Virus record (IMG/VR): IMGVR_UViG_3300038461_000184
Location: 1 to 22,751 of that record
Origin: a virus
Direction: 5' to 3' (one strand)
DNA: 22,751 nucleotides
In this document: piece after piece, positions 11,686 to 19,820 of the stretch
Numbering within the stretch: the first letter of the stretch is position 1
Layout: each line of letters starts with the position of its first letter
Notes under the pieces: model-generated
The model's database searches: none
Seen by the model: the letters and a program-made list of their open reading frames with translations, nothing else
What the model was told of the DNA's origin: nothing
Translations under genes and position numbers: made by a program

Positions 11686-12324
11686 ATGAGCGAGTTCAAC
11701 CTCGACTGGGTGAGGGAGTATTGCCCGAAAGGTCTCTGGAGCGTGTTCGACGTCGGAGCCTACGATTGTGGGGATGCGATGCGATTCAAAGCGGCTTATC
11801 CCAAGGCGAGCGTGCTCGCCTTCGAAGCCAATCCGGCCGCGATCACGTTAGCGGTCACCCGCGGCGCCCCGGCCGCCGGCGTGAAGATCATCTGGGGGGT
11901 CGTAAAAGACGACAACGAGCCGACGCTGTTTTACCCGAATGATGATCCGCGTCAGGAGGGAAACCCGGGCATGAGTGGCTCCTTTCTGGAGACGACCGCC
12001 GCGCTGCAGGAGCGGGAGAAACATCTTGTATTCAAAAAGCCGATCATCGTCCCCGGAATCCGCTTGATGGATTTCTGCCTGCAGAACATCTACTACGGCA
12101 TCGACCTGCTGCATCTCGACGTCCAGGGCGCGGAGGGCCACGTCCTGCGTGGGTTAGGCCCGATCCGTCCGAAAATGATCTTCCTCGAGGTCGACGAGAC
12201 TGATAACTACGAGGGTGCCGTCAGTCGGTTCGACGTTGCCAAGATGCTAGATACGATGGGTTATCGTCGAAAATGGATCGGCGCGCACGATGAATTCTGG
12301 GTTTACGAGCCGCATTTGACATGA
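11686..12324 (+). CDS. FkbM-family methyltransferase
   Basis: 212 residues from ATG at 11686. It should transfer a methyl group from S-adenosylmethionine, usually to a sugar hydroxyl in this family. The Rossmann motif I is FDVGAYDCGDAMRF and motif II is VLAFEANP. The family signature LLHLDVQGAEGHVLRGL is followed by PKMIFLEVDET. The next gene begins with a second copy of this domain (MSEFNLDWVREY versus MSDFNLGWINQY). The gene starts 4 bp after the preceding stop and overlaps the next gene as ATGA. Together with three following genes it forms a glycan-modification cassette. The substrate, whether virion glycan or host surface polymer, cannot be told. Confidence 0.85.
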   Translation: MSEFNLDWVREYCPKGLWSVFDVGAYDCGDAMRFKAAYPKASVLAFEANPAAITLAVTRGAPAAGVKIIWGVVKDDNEPTLFYPNDDPRQEGNPGMSGSFLETTAALQEREKHLVFKKPIIVPGIRLMDFCLQNIYYGIDLLHLDVQGAEGHVLRGLGPIRPKMIFLEVDETDNYEGAVSRFDVAKMLDTMGYRRKWIGAHDEFWVYEPHLT

Positions 12325-14795
12325 GTGACTTCAATCTCGGTTGGATCAACCAGTACATTCCTGGGCCCCCGCGGCTCATCCTCGACGTCGGCAGCTTCGA
12401 CGGTGGGGACGCCATGCGCTTCAAGCAGGCTTTCCCGAAGTGCCGGGTGGAAGCCTTCGAGGCGGATCCGAAGAACTTCGAGCGCATGCGCCTGGCCGAT
12501 CAATGCCGGCAAACGGGTGTCGGCATCCATCATTTTGCCGTGGCCGACACTGACGACCAGACGGTCGACTTCCACCCGAACACCGACAAGCGGCCGTGGA
12601 ACCCGCTCGGGAGCTGCTCCGGATCGATCCTAAAGCCTCTTCCGAGCTGCACGGAGATGTATCCATTTCTCGAATTCCACGAGCCGGTGAAGGTCAAGAC
12701 GATGCGGCTGGATACCTTCTGCGAAGTCCACAAGACCGGCGCTATCGACGTCCTGCACATGGATATTCAGGGTGCGGAAGGGTTCGCGATCAAGGGACTG
12801 GGGCGGCTCCGCCCGCGGATGATCTTCCTGGAAGTCGACGAGACGACACACTACGACGGTGCGATGCCGCTGCCGGAGCTACGGGCGCTCCTCGAGGGTA
12901 TGGGTTATTCGAAGGTCTGGGAGAGCGCCCACGATGCGCTCTACGTCTTCAACATGAACAGCGGTTTGGATGATCTGACGGTCTGCATCACCAGTTTCAA
13001 GCGCGGCCGTTATCTCGACCGAGCGCTCAAATCCTGCCGTGCGGCCGGCATCCAGCGCATTGCGATTGCCGCCGTCGAACCAACCGAGGAGGTCAATGAG
13101 GTCATTGCAGCCAATTCCGAGGGCTGGCTCAGCTTCGACGTCTCGCGGATTCAAGACGACATTGGGTGTAACAATACCTGGATGGTGGCAGCCTACCGGG
13201 CGCGCACCAAGCGCATCATCGTCCTGCACGACGACGACTTGCTCTCTTCGGAGTTCGGTCGAACCTACGTCGACACGATCGAGCCGGAACTGACCGCTGG
13301 CGTGGGATTTGCTTCATGGCGCCCCAATGTTCTCTACGACAATGGGAGCATCGCGGCCTGCGATTATTGGTCCTCGGATACGGCTGTTTATCCTTCCTCC
13401 AGTCTCGAGCCAATCCTCGATCACTGCCTGACTCATTCCCCTTGCGTGAGTGTGCTCGACCGGGAGACGGTCATTCACGCCTGCAAGGAGGCGGAGGCAA
13501 CGCTCATCGAAAACGACTCGCTCGAGCGCCCGGGGATGCTGCTCGGGACCGAGTTGCTCGTCTACTACCGCCATATCCGGGCCTTCCCAAAGTGGCTCTA
13601 CGTGAATGAAGTTCTCTGCTCCTTTGGATCTCATGCCGGCAGCGGGACCATTGCCGCGATGACCAAGGGGCGGGATGCCGTCGAAATGCTCAAGCGTGGC
13701 TACGCACTCGCCAAGGCGCAGGGGAAGCGCGCTCCCGTCGAGATTCATCCTCCGAAGCTGCTCTTGCTCTATTCTGAATTCGAGGCGAAGGATGAGGAGC
13801 AGGCGAAGCGCAACGCCTTCGCCAAGGATTCCTGGCAGTTCCACCTTTCGAATGCTGATTTCATTGAGATACCCGTGCGGGATGGCGAGTTGAAGCGATC
13901 CGGCGCGGATCTCGGAGACAAACCCGTTCCCTATGTCAAAGACCTCTTCGACGCCGGCTGTGCCTACGCCATGCCCGAGGATATCGTGGTTTACGCCAAC
14001 CGTGACATTGGATTCACCACCGCAGCGCCCGAGCGTATCCTCAACGGAGTCAAAATCGGCCAAGGTATCACGGTCTGCCCGCGGCGCTGGCTCTTCCCGA
14101 ACGGCCGGCTCTACAAATCGGTCCGGAACTGCAAGCATGACGGCGGGTTCGACGTGATGGCATTCACGCCGGCCTGGTGGCTGGTCCACCGGGAGACGAA
14201 AATGCCGGACATGCTGATCGCTCGTGAGGGCTGGGATACCGTGTTCCGCACGATCGCCGAGGAATGGGCGGATCACAAGGAACTGCTCGATCACGTCACC
14301 GACGGACCTCCGGAATGGAACCGAAGCCTCGCCTACACGGATGATGTTTGTTGGCATTGGCCCCACGAGAGCGAGTGGGAGACCAAGCGGACGAGTCTCC
14401 CCGGCCAGATCCACAATCGGAGGCTGGCCCGGGCTTTCTTTCTCGAGCGGAAAAACTTCGGGGTCGTCGCGTTGCTCGACGCCTACGGCGCTCCGCCGCG
14501 GGCGGTGCCATTCGGCCAGGTTTCCCAGACTCGCCGGCGCGTCACATTCCAACCACCCGAAGAACGTTACCATCCGCAAACGACGCAGCCGCCGCAACCC
14601 GGCCTAATCAAGACGAAGGTGCCGCGCACCGTGCGGATGACCGAGCCCATTCAGGCGCGTAGGCCTCCGCTACCTCTCCCGCTGCCACCGCCAGCCAGAA
14701 GCCTCCTCCCTGGGTATGTTCCACCGGTGCAGGCACGGAAGCCGACACTCGCGGAGCTCAACGCGAAGAGTCAGCTCGGGTTTGCCCGCAAATGA
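12321..14795 (+). CDS. Fusion: FkbM methyltransferase - GT-A glycosyltransferase - second GT-like domain
   Basis: 824 residues. Residues 1-212: FkbM methyltransferase paralogous to the preceding gene (LDVGSFDGGDAMRF at 21-34, VEAFEADP at 43-50, HMDIQGAEGFAIKGL at 146-160). Residues about 218-460: family-2-like glycosyltransferase (LTVCITSFKRGRYLDRAL at 219-236, metal/nucleotide-sugar motif VLHDDDLLSS at 301-310). Residues about 478-700: a third alpha/beta domain (KLLLLYSEFEA, MPEDIVVYANRDIGFT) that looks like another nucleotide-sugar-binding fold, less certain. Residues 740-824: Pro/Gln/Arg-rich tail, probably disordered. It could glycosylate and methylate one glycan in a single polypeptide. 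The start overlaps the upstream stop as ATGA. Confidence 0.8.
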   Translation: MSDFNLGWINQYIPGPPRLILDVGSFDGGDAMRFKQAFPKCRVEAFEADPKNFERMRLADQCRQTGVGIHHFAVADTDDQTVDFHPNTDKRPWNPLGSCSGSILKPLPSCTEMYPFLEFHEPVKVKTMRLDTFCEVHKTGAIDVLHMDIQGAEGFAIKGLGRLRPRMIFLEVDETTHYDGAMPLPELRALLEGMGYSKVWESAHDALYVFNMNSGLDDLTVCITSFKRGRYLDRALKSCRAAGIQRIAIAAVEPTEEVNEVIAANSEGWLSFDVSRIQDDIGCNNTWMVAAYRARTKRIIVLHDDDLLSSEFGRTYVDTIEPELTAGVGFASWRPNVLYDNGSIAACDYWSSDTAVYPSSSLEPILDHCLTHSPCVSVLDRETVIHACKEAEATLIENDSLERPGMLLGTELLVYYRHIRAFPKWLYVNEVLCSFGSHAGSGTIAAMTKGRDAVEMLKRGYALAKAQGKRAPVEIHPPKLLLLYSEFEAKDEEQAKRNAFAKDSWQFHLSNADFIEIPVRDGELKRSGADLGDKPVPYVKDLFDAGCAYAMPEDIVVYANRDIGFTTAAPERILNGVKIGQGITVCPRRWLFPNGRLYKSVRNCKHDGGFDVMAFTPAWWLVHRETKMPDMLIAREGWDTVFRTIAEEWADHKELLDHVTDGPPEWNRSLAYTDDVCWHWPHESEWETKRTSLPGQIHNRRLARAFFLERKNFGVVALLDAYGAPPRAVPFGQVSQTRRRVTFQPPEERYHPQTTQPPQPGLIKTKVPRTVRMTEPIQARRPPLPLPLPPPARSLLPGYVPPVQARKPTLAELNAKSQLGFARK

Positions 14796-15517
14796 AGCCG
14801 GTTTTTTCGATTCTGCACGCCAGCCTCGGGCGCCCGGAAAAGGCGTTCGCGGCGATGATCGACTGGATCGCCAAGAGCAATTACCCGGATCTCGTCGAGT
14901 ACATCTTCGCACTCAACGCAGACGATCCGACCGCACACGAGCTCATCAATAAACTTGTGCCGGGTAGGTTGCTTGGTGAGCGCGTTCATGTGGTGCAGGA
15001 TCAATTCTCCGGCTCGGCAGCGGCTTGGGATGCCGCGGCCAAGATTGCGAAGGGCGATCTGCTTATTCAGGCGCAGGACGACGTGGAGCCGCCGGGACTT
15101 TGGGCGAGTGGGCTGATGGACGTCCTGTTGAAGGAGGTCGGCGGTAACTGGCGCAATGAGCCGGTGGTTATTCGCGTCTCGGATGGTTACCGCCAAGACG
15201 GGCTGATGTGCACGGCGATTATGACGATGGCCCGCGTGCGGCAGGAAGGTCATTTCATCTTCCCTGGCTACCTCTCGGTCTTCAGCGATGACGAGGTCAC
15301 CTTTAGAGCAATGAGGGATTCACGCATGGGCATCTGTAAGTTGATCGATGCACGCGACCTCGTTTTCCGCCATCGCCACCACTACCACGACAAGAGCGTC
15401 CCGTTTGACGCCACCTATTCGAAGGAAAACAGCGCCGAAGCTTATATCCATGGGGAGAAACTCTTCTTCGCCCGCAATCCGGAGGCCCGCACAGACGGGA
15501 TCATCACATGGCACTAA
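14792..15517 (+). CDS. Glycosyltransferase-like protein (GT-A fold)
   Basis: 241 residues, ATGA overlap with the fusion gene. The N-terminus MKPVFSILHASLGRPEKAFA, continuing AMIDWIA, is a typical family-2 start. D96-D97 in LLIQAQDDVEPPGLWASG is the nucleotide-sugar/metal motif, and FSDDEVTFRAM (164-174) with FRHRHHYHD (192-200) fits the acceptor/catalytic side. It would transfer a sugar from an activated donor. No membrane segment is present, so it is probably cytoplasmic. The next gene overlaps its end by 10 bp. Confidence 0.78.
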   Translation: MKPVFSILHASLGRPEKAFAAMIDWIAKSNYPDLVEYIFALNADDPTAHELINKLVPGRLLGERVHVVQDQFSGSAAAWDAAAKIAKGDLLIQAQDDVEPPGLWASGLMDVLLKEVGGNWRNEPVVIRVSDGYRQDGLMCTAIMTMARVRQEGHFIFPGYLSVFSDDEVTFRAMRDSRMGICKLIDARDLVFRHRHHYHDKSVPFDATYSKENSAEAYIHGEKLFFARNPEARTDGIITWH

Positions 15518-16218
15518 CCCCACGTCTCTTCATCGCCATCCCCTGCTTCAACCGCTTCGAGATCGCCCAGCAATGCCTTCCGACGATCAAAGTGAATCGG
15601 TGGGACTGCGTCGGCATTTTCAACGACGGATCGACGGAGTACAGAGGGAGCCGGCTGAGGAAATGGTGTGATTGGCTCTTCGACCGCAAGGAGAGGATGG
15701 GGATAGAATGGCAGCGCCGGCGGCACTTCAGAATCTTCTGGCGCTGCTACGAAAAGGCAGGATTCACCCACTTCTACCTCACGGATGCAGATGCGCTGCA
15801 TGATCCATCCTGGCGCTCCGAGGCGCTCCATCTGCAGGACGAATACGGCGGCGCGCCGGTCTGCCTCTACAACACCGCCGCGCACGTCCGGCTCAGTGGG
15901 AACACCATCGAAGACAACCCTGGGCAATATGTCATTTGGCGCCGCTACGCACCCGGAATCAGTTACCTCCTGACCGTCGAGCACGTTCGGATTGTGATGC
16001 GGCACATCGATCAGATGACCAACTGGGACTGGCAGGTCTGCGATTGGCTCGGCAACCGCATGGCGATCTCGAGGCGGAGTTTCGTGGATCACATTGGCCG
16101 CGGCGGCATCCACCACCCAGAGAACGAGGGGTTCAATGGCGGGGACGTCGCGCTCAACCCCACAAGTTTTTTGGTAGATAAAAGGGCGGAAGTAATCTCA
16201 ATACTATCCAAGGAATGA
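15508..16218 (+). CDS. Family-2-like glycosyltransferase
   Basis: 236 residues. Nucleotide-binding start FIAIPCFNRFEIAQQCLPTI (8-27), FNDGST at 38-43, and the D-x-D-type motif LTDADALHDPSW at 91-102. H-I-G-R-G-G-I-H-H-P near 195-204 resembles the C-terminal His/Gly segment of related enzymes. The last 15-20 codons become visibly AT-richer, matching the adjoining HNH gene. The original C-terminus may therefore have been replaced when that gene inserted. Confidence 0.8.
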   Translation: MALTPRLFIAIPCFNRFEIAQQCLPTIKVNRWDCVGIFNDGSTEYRGSRLRKWCDWLFDRKERMGIEWQRRRHFRIFWRCYEKAGFTHFYLTDADALHDPSWRSEALHLQDEYGGAPVCLYNTAAHVRLSGNTIEDNPGQYVIWRRYAPGISYLLTVEHVRIVMRHIDQMTNWDWQVCDWLGNRMAISRRSFVDHIGRGGIHHPENEGFNGGDVALNPTSFLVDKRAEVISILSKE

Positions 16219-16955
16219 ATACGGAAGGCTTTCATTGCAGGGAATCTGTGATACTTACTCGTCCACGAGCATTGAAGAATTTCTATGCCAGAGTCGATCG
16301 TAGTGGGGGAGCAGATGCATGCCATAATTGCCGTGGGCACACATTTAATAATGGCCGAATGGCCAGATACGCGAGAGTGCGTACCACGGAAGGGAGCTTC
16401 GGGGCTCATCGGATAGCTTATTTTCTAGCTAATGGAGATATTCCGAAAGGCCTGTGCGTATGCCATTCGTGCGACAATCCCTTATGCTGTAATCCAAGCC
16501 ATCTTTGGCTAGGTACGAATGCAGACAATGCCGCAGACCGAAGTGCAAAAGGACGTGGTGCCTTTGGCGATCACAATGGATCTCGTCGGCATCCCGAGAG
16601 GTATCCCAAGGGTGATTTGAGCGGTCCCCATCTTCATCCTGAATTAATGCCCCGCGGTGATAGGCATGGCTCTCGCACACATCCTGAACGTCTGCCCCGA
16701 GGAGACCGCAATGGTATGCGAAAGCATCCGGAAAGCGTACTTCGTGGAAGCAAATCACCCAATGCGAAACTGACAGAGGGAATGGTCTTCCAAATCAGAT
16801 CCTTTGCGGCGCAAGGTGAAAGTATACGATCGATCACTCGAAGATTCTTGGTGTCCCGGCGGACAATTCAATTCGCGATCCGCGGTCGGAACTGGGCACA
16901 CCTTCCGCTTGTCCAAAAGCGCAAAGAGGTTGTCGCGGCCCTCGAATCGCAGTAG
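16215..16955 (+). CDS. HNH endonuclease with four 15-residue repeats
   Basis: 246 residues, ATGA overlap with the preceding stop. Residues 36-105 are a zinc-supported HNH domain: C36-H-N-C39, GAHRIAYFLANGDIPKGL, then C-V-C-H-S-C-D-N-P-x-C-C-N-P-S-H-L-W-L-G. Residues 118-177 are four tandem 15-residue units with the plan G-D-x-x-G-x-x-x-H-P-E-x-x-P-R, leading into NAKLTEGMVFQIRSF and a helix-turn-helix (VSRRTIQFAIRGRNWAHL). Similar His-Pro linkers occur in phage HNH proteins. The DNA is clearly less GC-rich than the flanking genes, consistent with an invading homing gene placed directly in front of terL. Confidence 0.85.
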   Translation: MNTEGFHCRESVILTRPRALKNFYARVDRSGGADACHNCRGHTFNNGRMARYARVRTTEGSFGAHRIAYFLANGDIPKGLCVCHSCDNPLCCNPSHLWLGTNADNAADRSAKGRGAFGDHNGSRRHPERYPKGDLSGPHLHPELMPRGDRHGSRTHPERLPRGDRNGMRKHPESVLRGSKSPNAKLTEGMVFQIRSFAAQGESIRSITRRFLVSRRTIQFAIRGRNWAHLPLVQKRKEVVAALESQ

Positions 16956-16964
16956 GCCTTGGTC

Positions 16965-19814
16965 ATGGTAGACGGCAGCGTACTCATTTCCTCTGTCGCC
17001 AGTGACGCCGGCGCCTGGTTCGAGAATTACGGTCGGATCTGGCCGAAAGATCGCAACCGCGGGCTGATCTGCCCGAAGCTCAACTACCTGCAGACCGAGA
17101 TTCAGGAGGTCGTGCAGCGAATGGAGGATTTGGACCTTCCGGTCCGCATTGTTGGTCTGAAACCCCGGCAAAAGGGCTCAACCACCTATTTCGCGGCGGT
17201 CGATTACTGCCATCTGAGGCGGGCATCTGCGCACGCCTGCCTCATCGGCGGACAGTATTCCCAGACAACGGAAGTCTGGGAGATGATGAAAACCTACCAG
17301 AAGAACGATACGTTCGACTGGAGGAACACCGGCGAGATCAACGCGAAGGAGGGCCGATGGTCGAACGGCAGCCGGCTCACCCCGGAAACGGCGAATGACA
17401 AACTGGCCGGTATCTCGACTACCTTCCAAATCCTCCATTGCACGGAGCTCGCCCGCTGGGCGAAGTATGGCGTTGCGAACGCCGGCGCGGTCCTCACCAA
17501 CATTCTAAAATGCGTCCCTCTCCTCCCGGGAACGATCGTGATTCTCGAGAGCACCGCCGAAGGCAACTGTTACGATGACAAGACGGAGATTCTTACAGAT
17601 GCGGGTTGGAAGTTTTTCAAAGACCTCAATGGACGAGAGGGCATCTTGACCAAGAATCCGGAGACTTCAGTCGCTTACTATCAGAAGCAATGGAGCCCAG
17701 TCATCAGCAAGTGGAAGGGGGAGATGGTGCATTTCGAGACTCGCACCGTTAATCTAGTGGTAAGCCCTAACCACATGATGTGGATGGCGAGGCAAAAGGG
17801 TAAAATGAAACTCCAAGCGGCTGAGACGGCCCTCGGGGAAAAGACCGATTTCATTTTTGATCGAGCGATGAAATGGGCGGTGCCTGGTTTGGAGGCGATC
17901 ACAATACCGAGCTACACTCACGTTCAGGGTAACGGCATTCGCACGCATCAGCCTATTAGAATCCCGATCGATATTTGGTTGAGATTTCTTGGGCATTGGC
18001 TGGCCGATGGCCACCTGAGTTTCAGGCAACGTGACAAAAAGGTTGTATTGACGCAAACCAAGTTTCCTGAGCTCTTCCGCTCATCAGCGAAAGGAATCGC
18101 TGATTGCCTAGGGTCACCACTGAGGGACATGCCTCATACGAATGGAAGGAGATTTGAAATCTGTAATGCCCAACTTGCTTCTTATCTCACCGCGTTTTGT
18201 CGCCCGAAAAGGATTCCGCGGGAGCTTCTTATGGGATTGTCTTCGGTCCAGTGTAAGCAACTTATTCAATCGATCTACGAAGGAGACGGGGATCAGTACG
18301 ATGCAGAGACGCGGAAAATCGAGAGAGGAACAATTTTCTGCGGGATAGATAAAGAATTTCAGGATGACTTACAGGAATTAGCCTTGAAGGCCGGTTACGC
18401 AACGAGTGCCTTCGGGCCAGATAGAAACCGTCGGGCTACTTTCACGGCATCTACTCGGGCGATGGTCCGGTACGACAATCCTCCATTTGTAACTGAGGAT
18501 TACGATGGGATGATCTATTGTGTCAAACTACCCAAGGATCACCTATTGATGGTGAGGAGAAAAGGGAAAGCGGTTTGGTGCGGGAACACCGGGGAGTTTC
18601 ACGACCGGTTTGTCGCCGCGGTCGACGCGCAGGACTTTCTGAGCGGTCGGGTGCAGCTCATCCCCGGACAGTACGTGCGAGTTTTCGCTCCCTGGTTCGA
18701 GTTCGATGATTCGGCCATCCGGTTGACGCCAGAGCAGAAGCGAGAGATGGAGCGGACGATCGATTCAGACGAGGAATTCTCTGGCGAGCGCGATCTGATT
18801 AACGCCTACGGACACGAGGAAAACGGCGTCATGCGGCTCGGCAATAGCGTGAAGGATTATGACGTCTGGGAGCAGCTCGCTTGGCGCCGCTTTGCCATTC
18901 GGGAAGAGTGCGAACGAGACAAGGACATTTTCGATCGCGACTATCCGCATAGTTGGAAGGAGGCTTTTCTGAAGAGCGGCGACCGTCGCTTTAACTCGAC
19001 CGGACTTTCCGTACTACGAAAAAGGCTGGGCTTGCGCGTTCCGATGCCTGGGATCTTGGAGGAAACGAAGAGCCGCCGTCTGTCCTTCCGCCAAACAGAG
19101 CAGCGCGGGGCGAAGTTCATCATCTTTGAGAAGCCGCTCGCCGGCCGCCGGTACCTCATGCCGGTCGACGTGATGACCGGTGCGACCCAAACTGGCGGCA
19201 CCGACCCAGATTTCCACTCTGCCTTTGTTCTCCGGGCTGGTTACTGGGACACCAATGGCAAGTGGATCCGGCCGGCCACGGCGGCGCGGATCGTCGCCTG
19301 TCAGTGGGATATTGACGTTCTGGAGGATTCCGTCTGGAGACTCGCCCGCTTCTATGGAGGGACCGTCGGATGCAAAATCGCGATCGAGATGAACATGGAC
19401 CGCGGCCTCACGGAGCTCCTGAAGCAGCGCAGCGCGGATATGTATATGCGCGAAATCTTCAACCGGAGGGAGTTCAAGACCACGTCGGCGCTTGGCTTCA
19501 ACACGAACGAGAAAACCCGGGAGATGATCGTCGAGGTCCTTGCCAAGGCGATTCGTGAATGGGACACGCCCGGCGAAGGGATTGACGTTTTCGATGCCCG
19601 AGCCATCGAGCAGATGGAAAACTTTGTTAGAAAGCTCAACGGCCGCAGCGAGGCGGCAGAGGGGTTCCACGATGACGACGTCATCTCGATCGCGCTCGGC
19701 CTGCAGTTGATCGAACAGGCGACGAGTTTTTTCCCCGAGAGGTTTGGAAACAGTTTGCCCCCGGACCTGCGCGGCACGCCGCAGGGCCAGGGGCAACCGT
19801 CCCAGTTCAGCTGA
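16965..19814 (+). CDS. terL: Large terminase subunit (TerL) containing an intein
   Basis: 949 codons from ATG at 16965 (a TTG at 16959 is an alternative start); 609 residues after intein removal, a normal TerL length. It is the packaging motor that translocates and cuts phage DNA. ATPase: Walker A-like GLKPRQKGSTT (64-74), Walker B FQILHCTELARW (154-165) with E161, coupling motif ILESTAEG (193-200). The intein (202-541) interrupts directly after the coupling motif, at AEGN/TGEF. Nuclease: MPVDVMTG with its Asp, CKIAIEMN with its Glu, and FHDDDVISIALGLQL near the C-terminus, matching the RNase H-like metal site. YPHSWKEAFLKSG is the usual inter-domain motif. The gene ends just before the period-5 array. 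Confidence 0.93.
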   Translation: MVDGSVLISSVASDAGAWFENYGRIWPKDRNRGLICPKLNYLQTEIQEVVQRMEDLDLPVRIVGLKPRQKGSTTYFAAVDYCHLRRASAHACLIGGQYSQTTEVWEMMKTYQKNDTFDWRNTGEINAKEGRWSNGSRLTPETANDKLAGISTTFQILHCTELARWAKYGVANAGAVLTNILKCVPLLPGTIVILESTAEGNCYDDKTEILTDAGWKFFKDLNGREGILTKNPETSVAYYQKQWSPVISKWKGEMVHFETRTVNLVVSPNHMMWMARQKGKMKLQAAETALGEKTDFIFDRAMKWAVPGLEAITIPSYTHVQGNGIRTHQPIRIPIDIWLRFLGHWLADGHLSFRQRDKKVVLTQTKFPELFRSSAKGIADCLGSPLRDMPHTNGRRFEICNAQLASYLTAFCRPKRIPRELLMGLSSVQCKQLIQSIYEGDGDQYDAETRKIERGTIFCGIDKEFQDDLQELALKAGYATSAFGPDRNRRATFTASTRAMVRYDNPPFVTEDYDGMIYCVKLPKDHLLMVRRKGKAVWCGNTGEFHDRFVAAVDAQDFLSGRVQLIPGQYVRVFAPWFEFDDSAIRLTPEQKREMERTIDSDEEFSGERDLINAYGHEENGVMRLGNSVKDYDVWEQLAWRRFAIREECERDKDIFDRDYPHSWKEAFLKSGDRRFNSTGLSVLRKRLGLRVPMPGILEETKSRRLSFRQTEQRGAKFIIFEKPLAGRRYLMPVDVMTGATQTGGTDPDFHSAFVLRAGYWDTNGKWIRPATAARIVACQWDIDVLEDSVWRLARFYGGTVGCKIAIEMNMDRGLTELLKQRSADMYMREIFNRREFKTTSALGFNTNEKTREMIVEVLAKAIREWDTPGEGIDVFDARAIEQMENFVRKLNGRSEAAEGFHDDDVISIALGLQLIEQATSFFPERFGNSLPPDLRGTPQGQGQPSQFS
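17568..18587 (+). mobile_element. Intein with LAGLIDADG endonuclease inside TerL
   Basis: 340 residues, starting at Cys (CYDDKTEILTDAGWKFFKDL, block A) and ending at WCGN before an extein Thr. Block B is NLVVSPNHMMWMA (62-74). The LAGLIDADG endonuclease motifs are FLGHWLADGHL (140-150) and LIQSIYEGDGDQ (232-243). The C-terminal splicing block is DYDGMIYCVKLPKDHLLMVR (311-330). The penultimate residue is Gly instead of the common His. The bordering exteins read ILESTAEGN and TGEFHDRF, restoring a conserved TerL motif region. Base composition is lower in GC than the exteins. It should self-splice from the precursor and copy itself into intein-less terL alleles. Confidence 0.92.
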
Positions 19815-19820
19815 CCGGCC

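Noticed and set aside
13314-14597. Minus-strand frame of 427 codons
   Set aside because: It is the shadow of the glycosyltransferase fusion gene, which carries clear motifs on the plus strand; long antisense frames are expected at this GC content.
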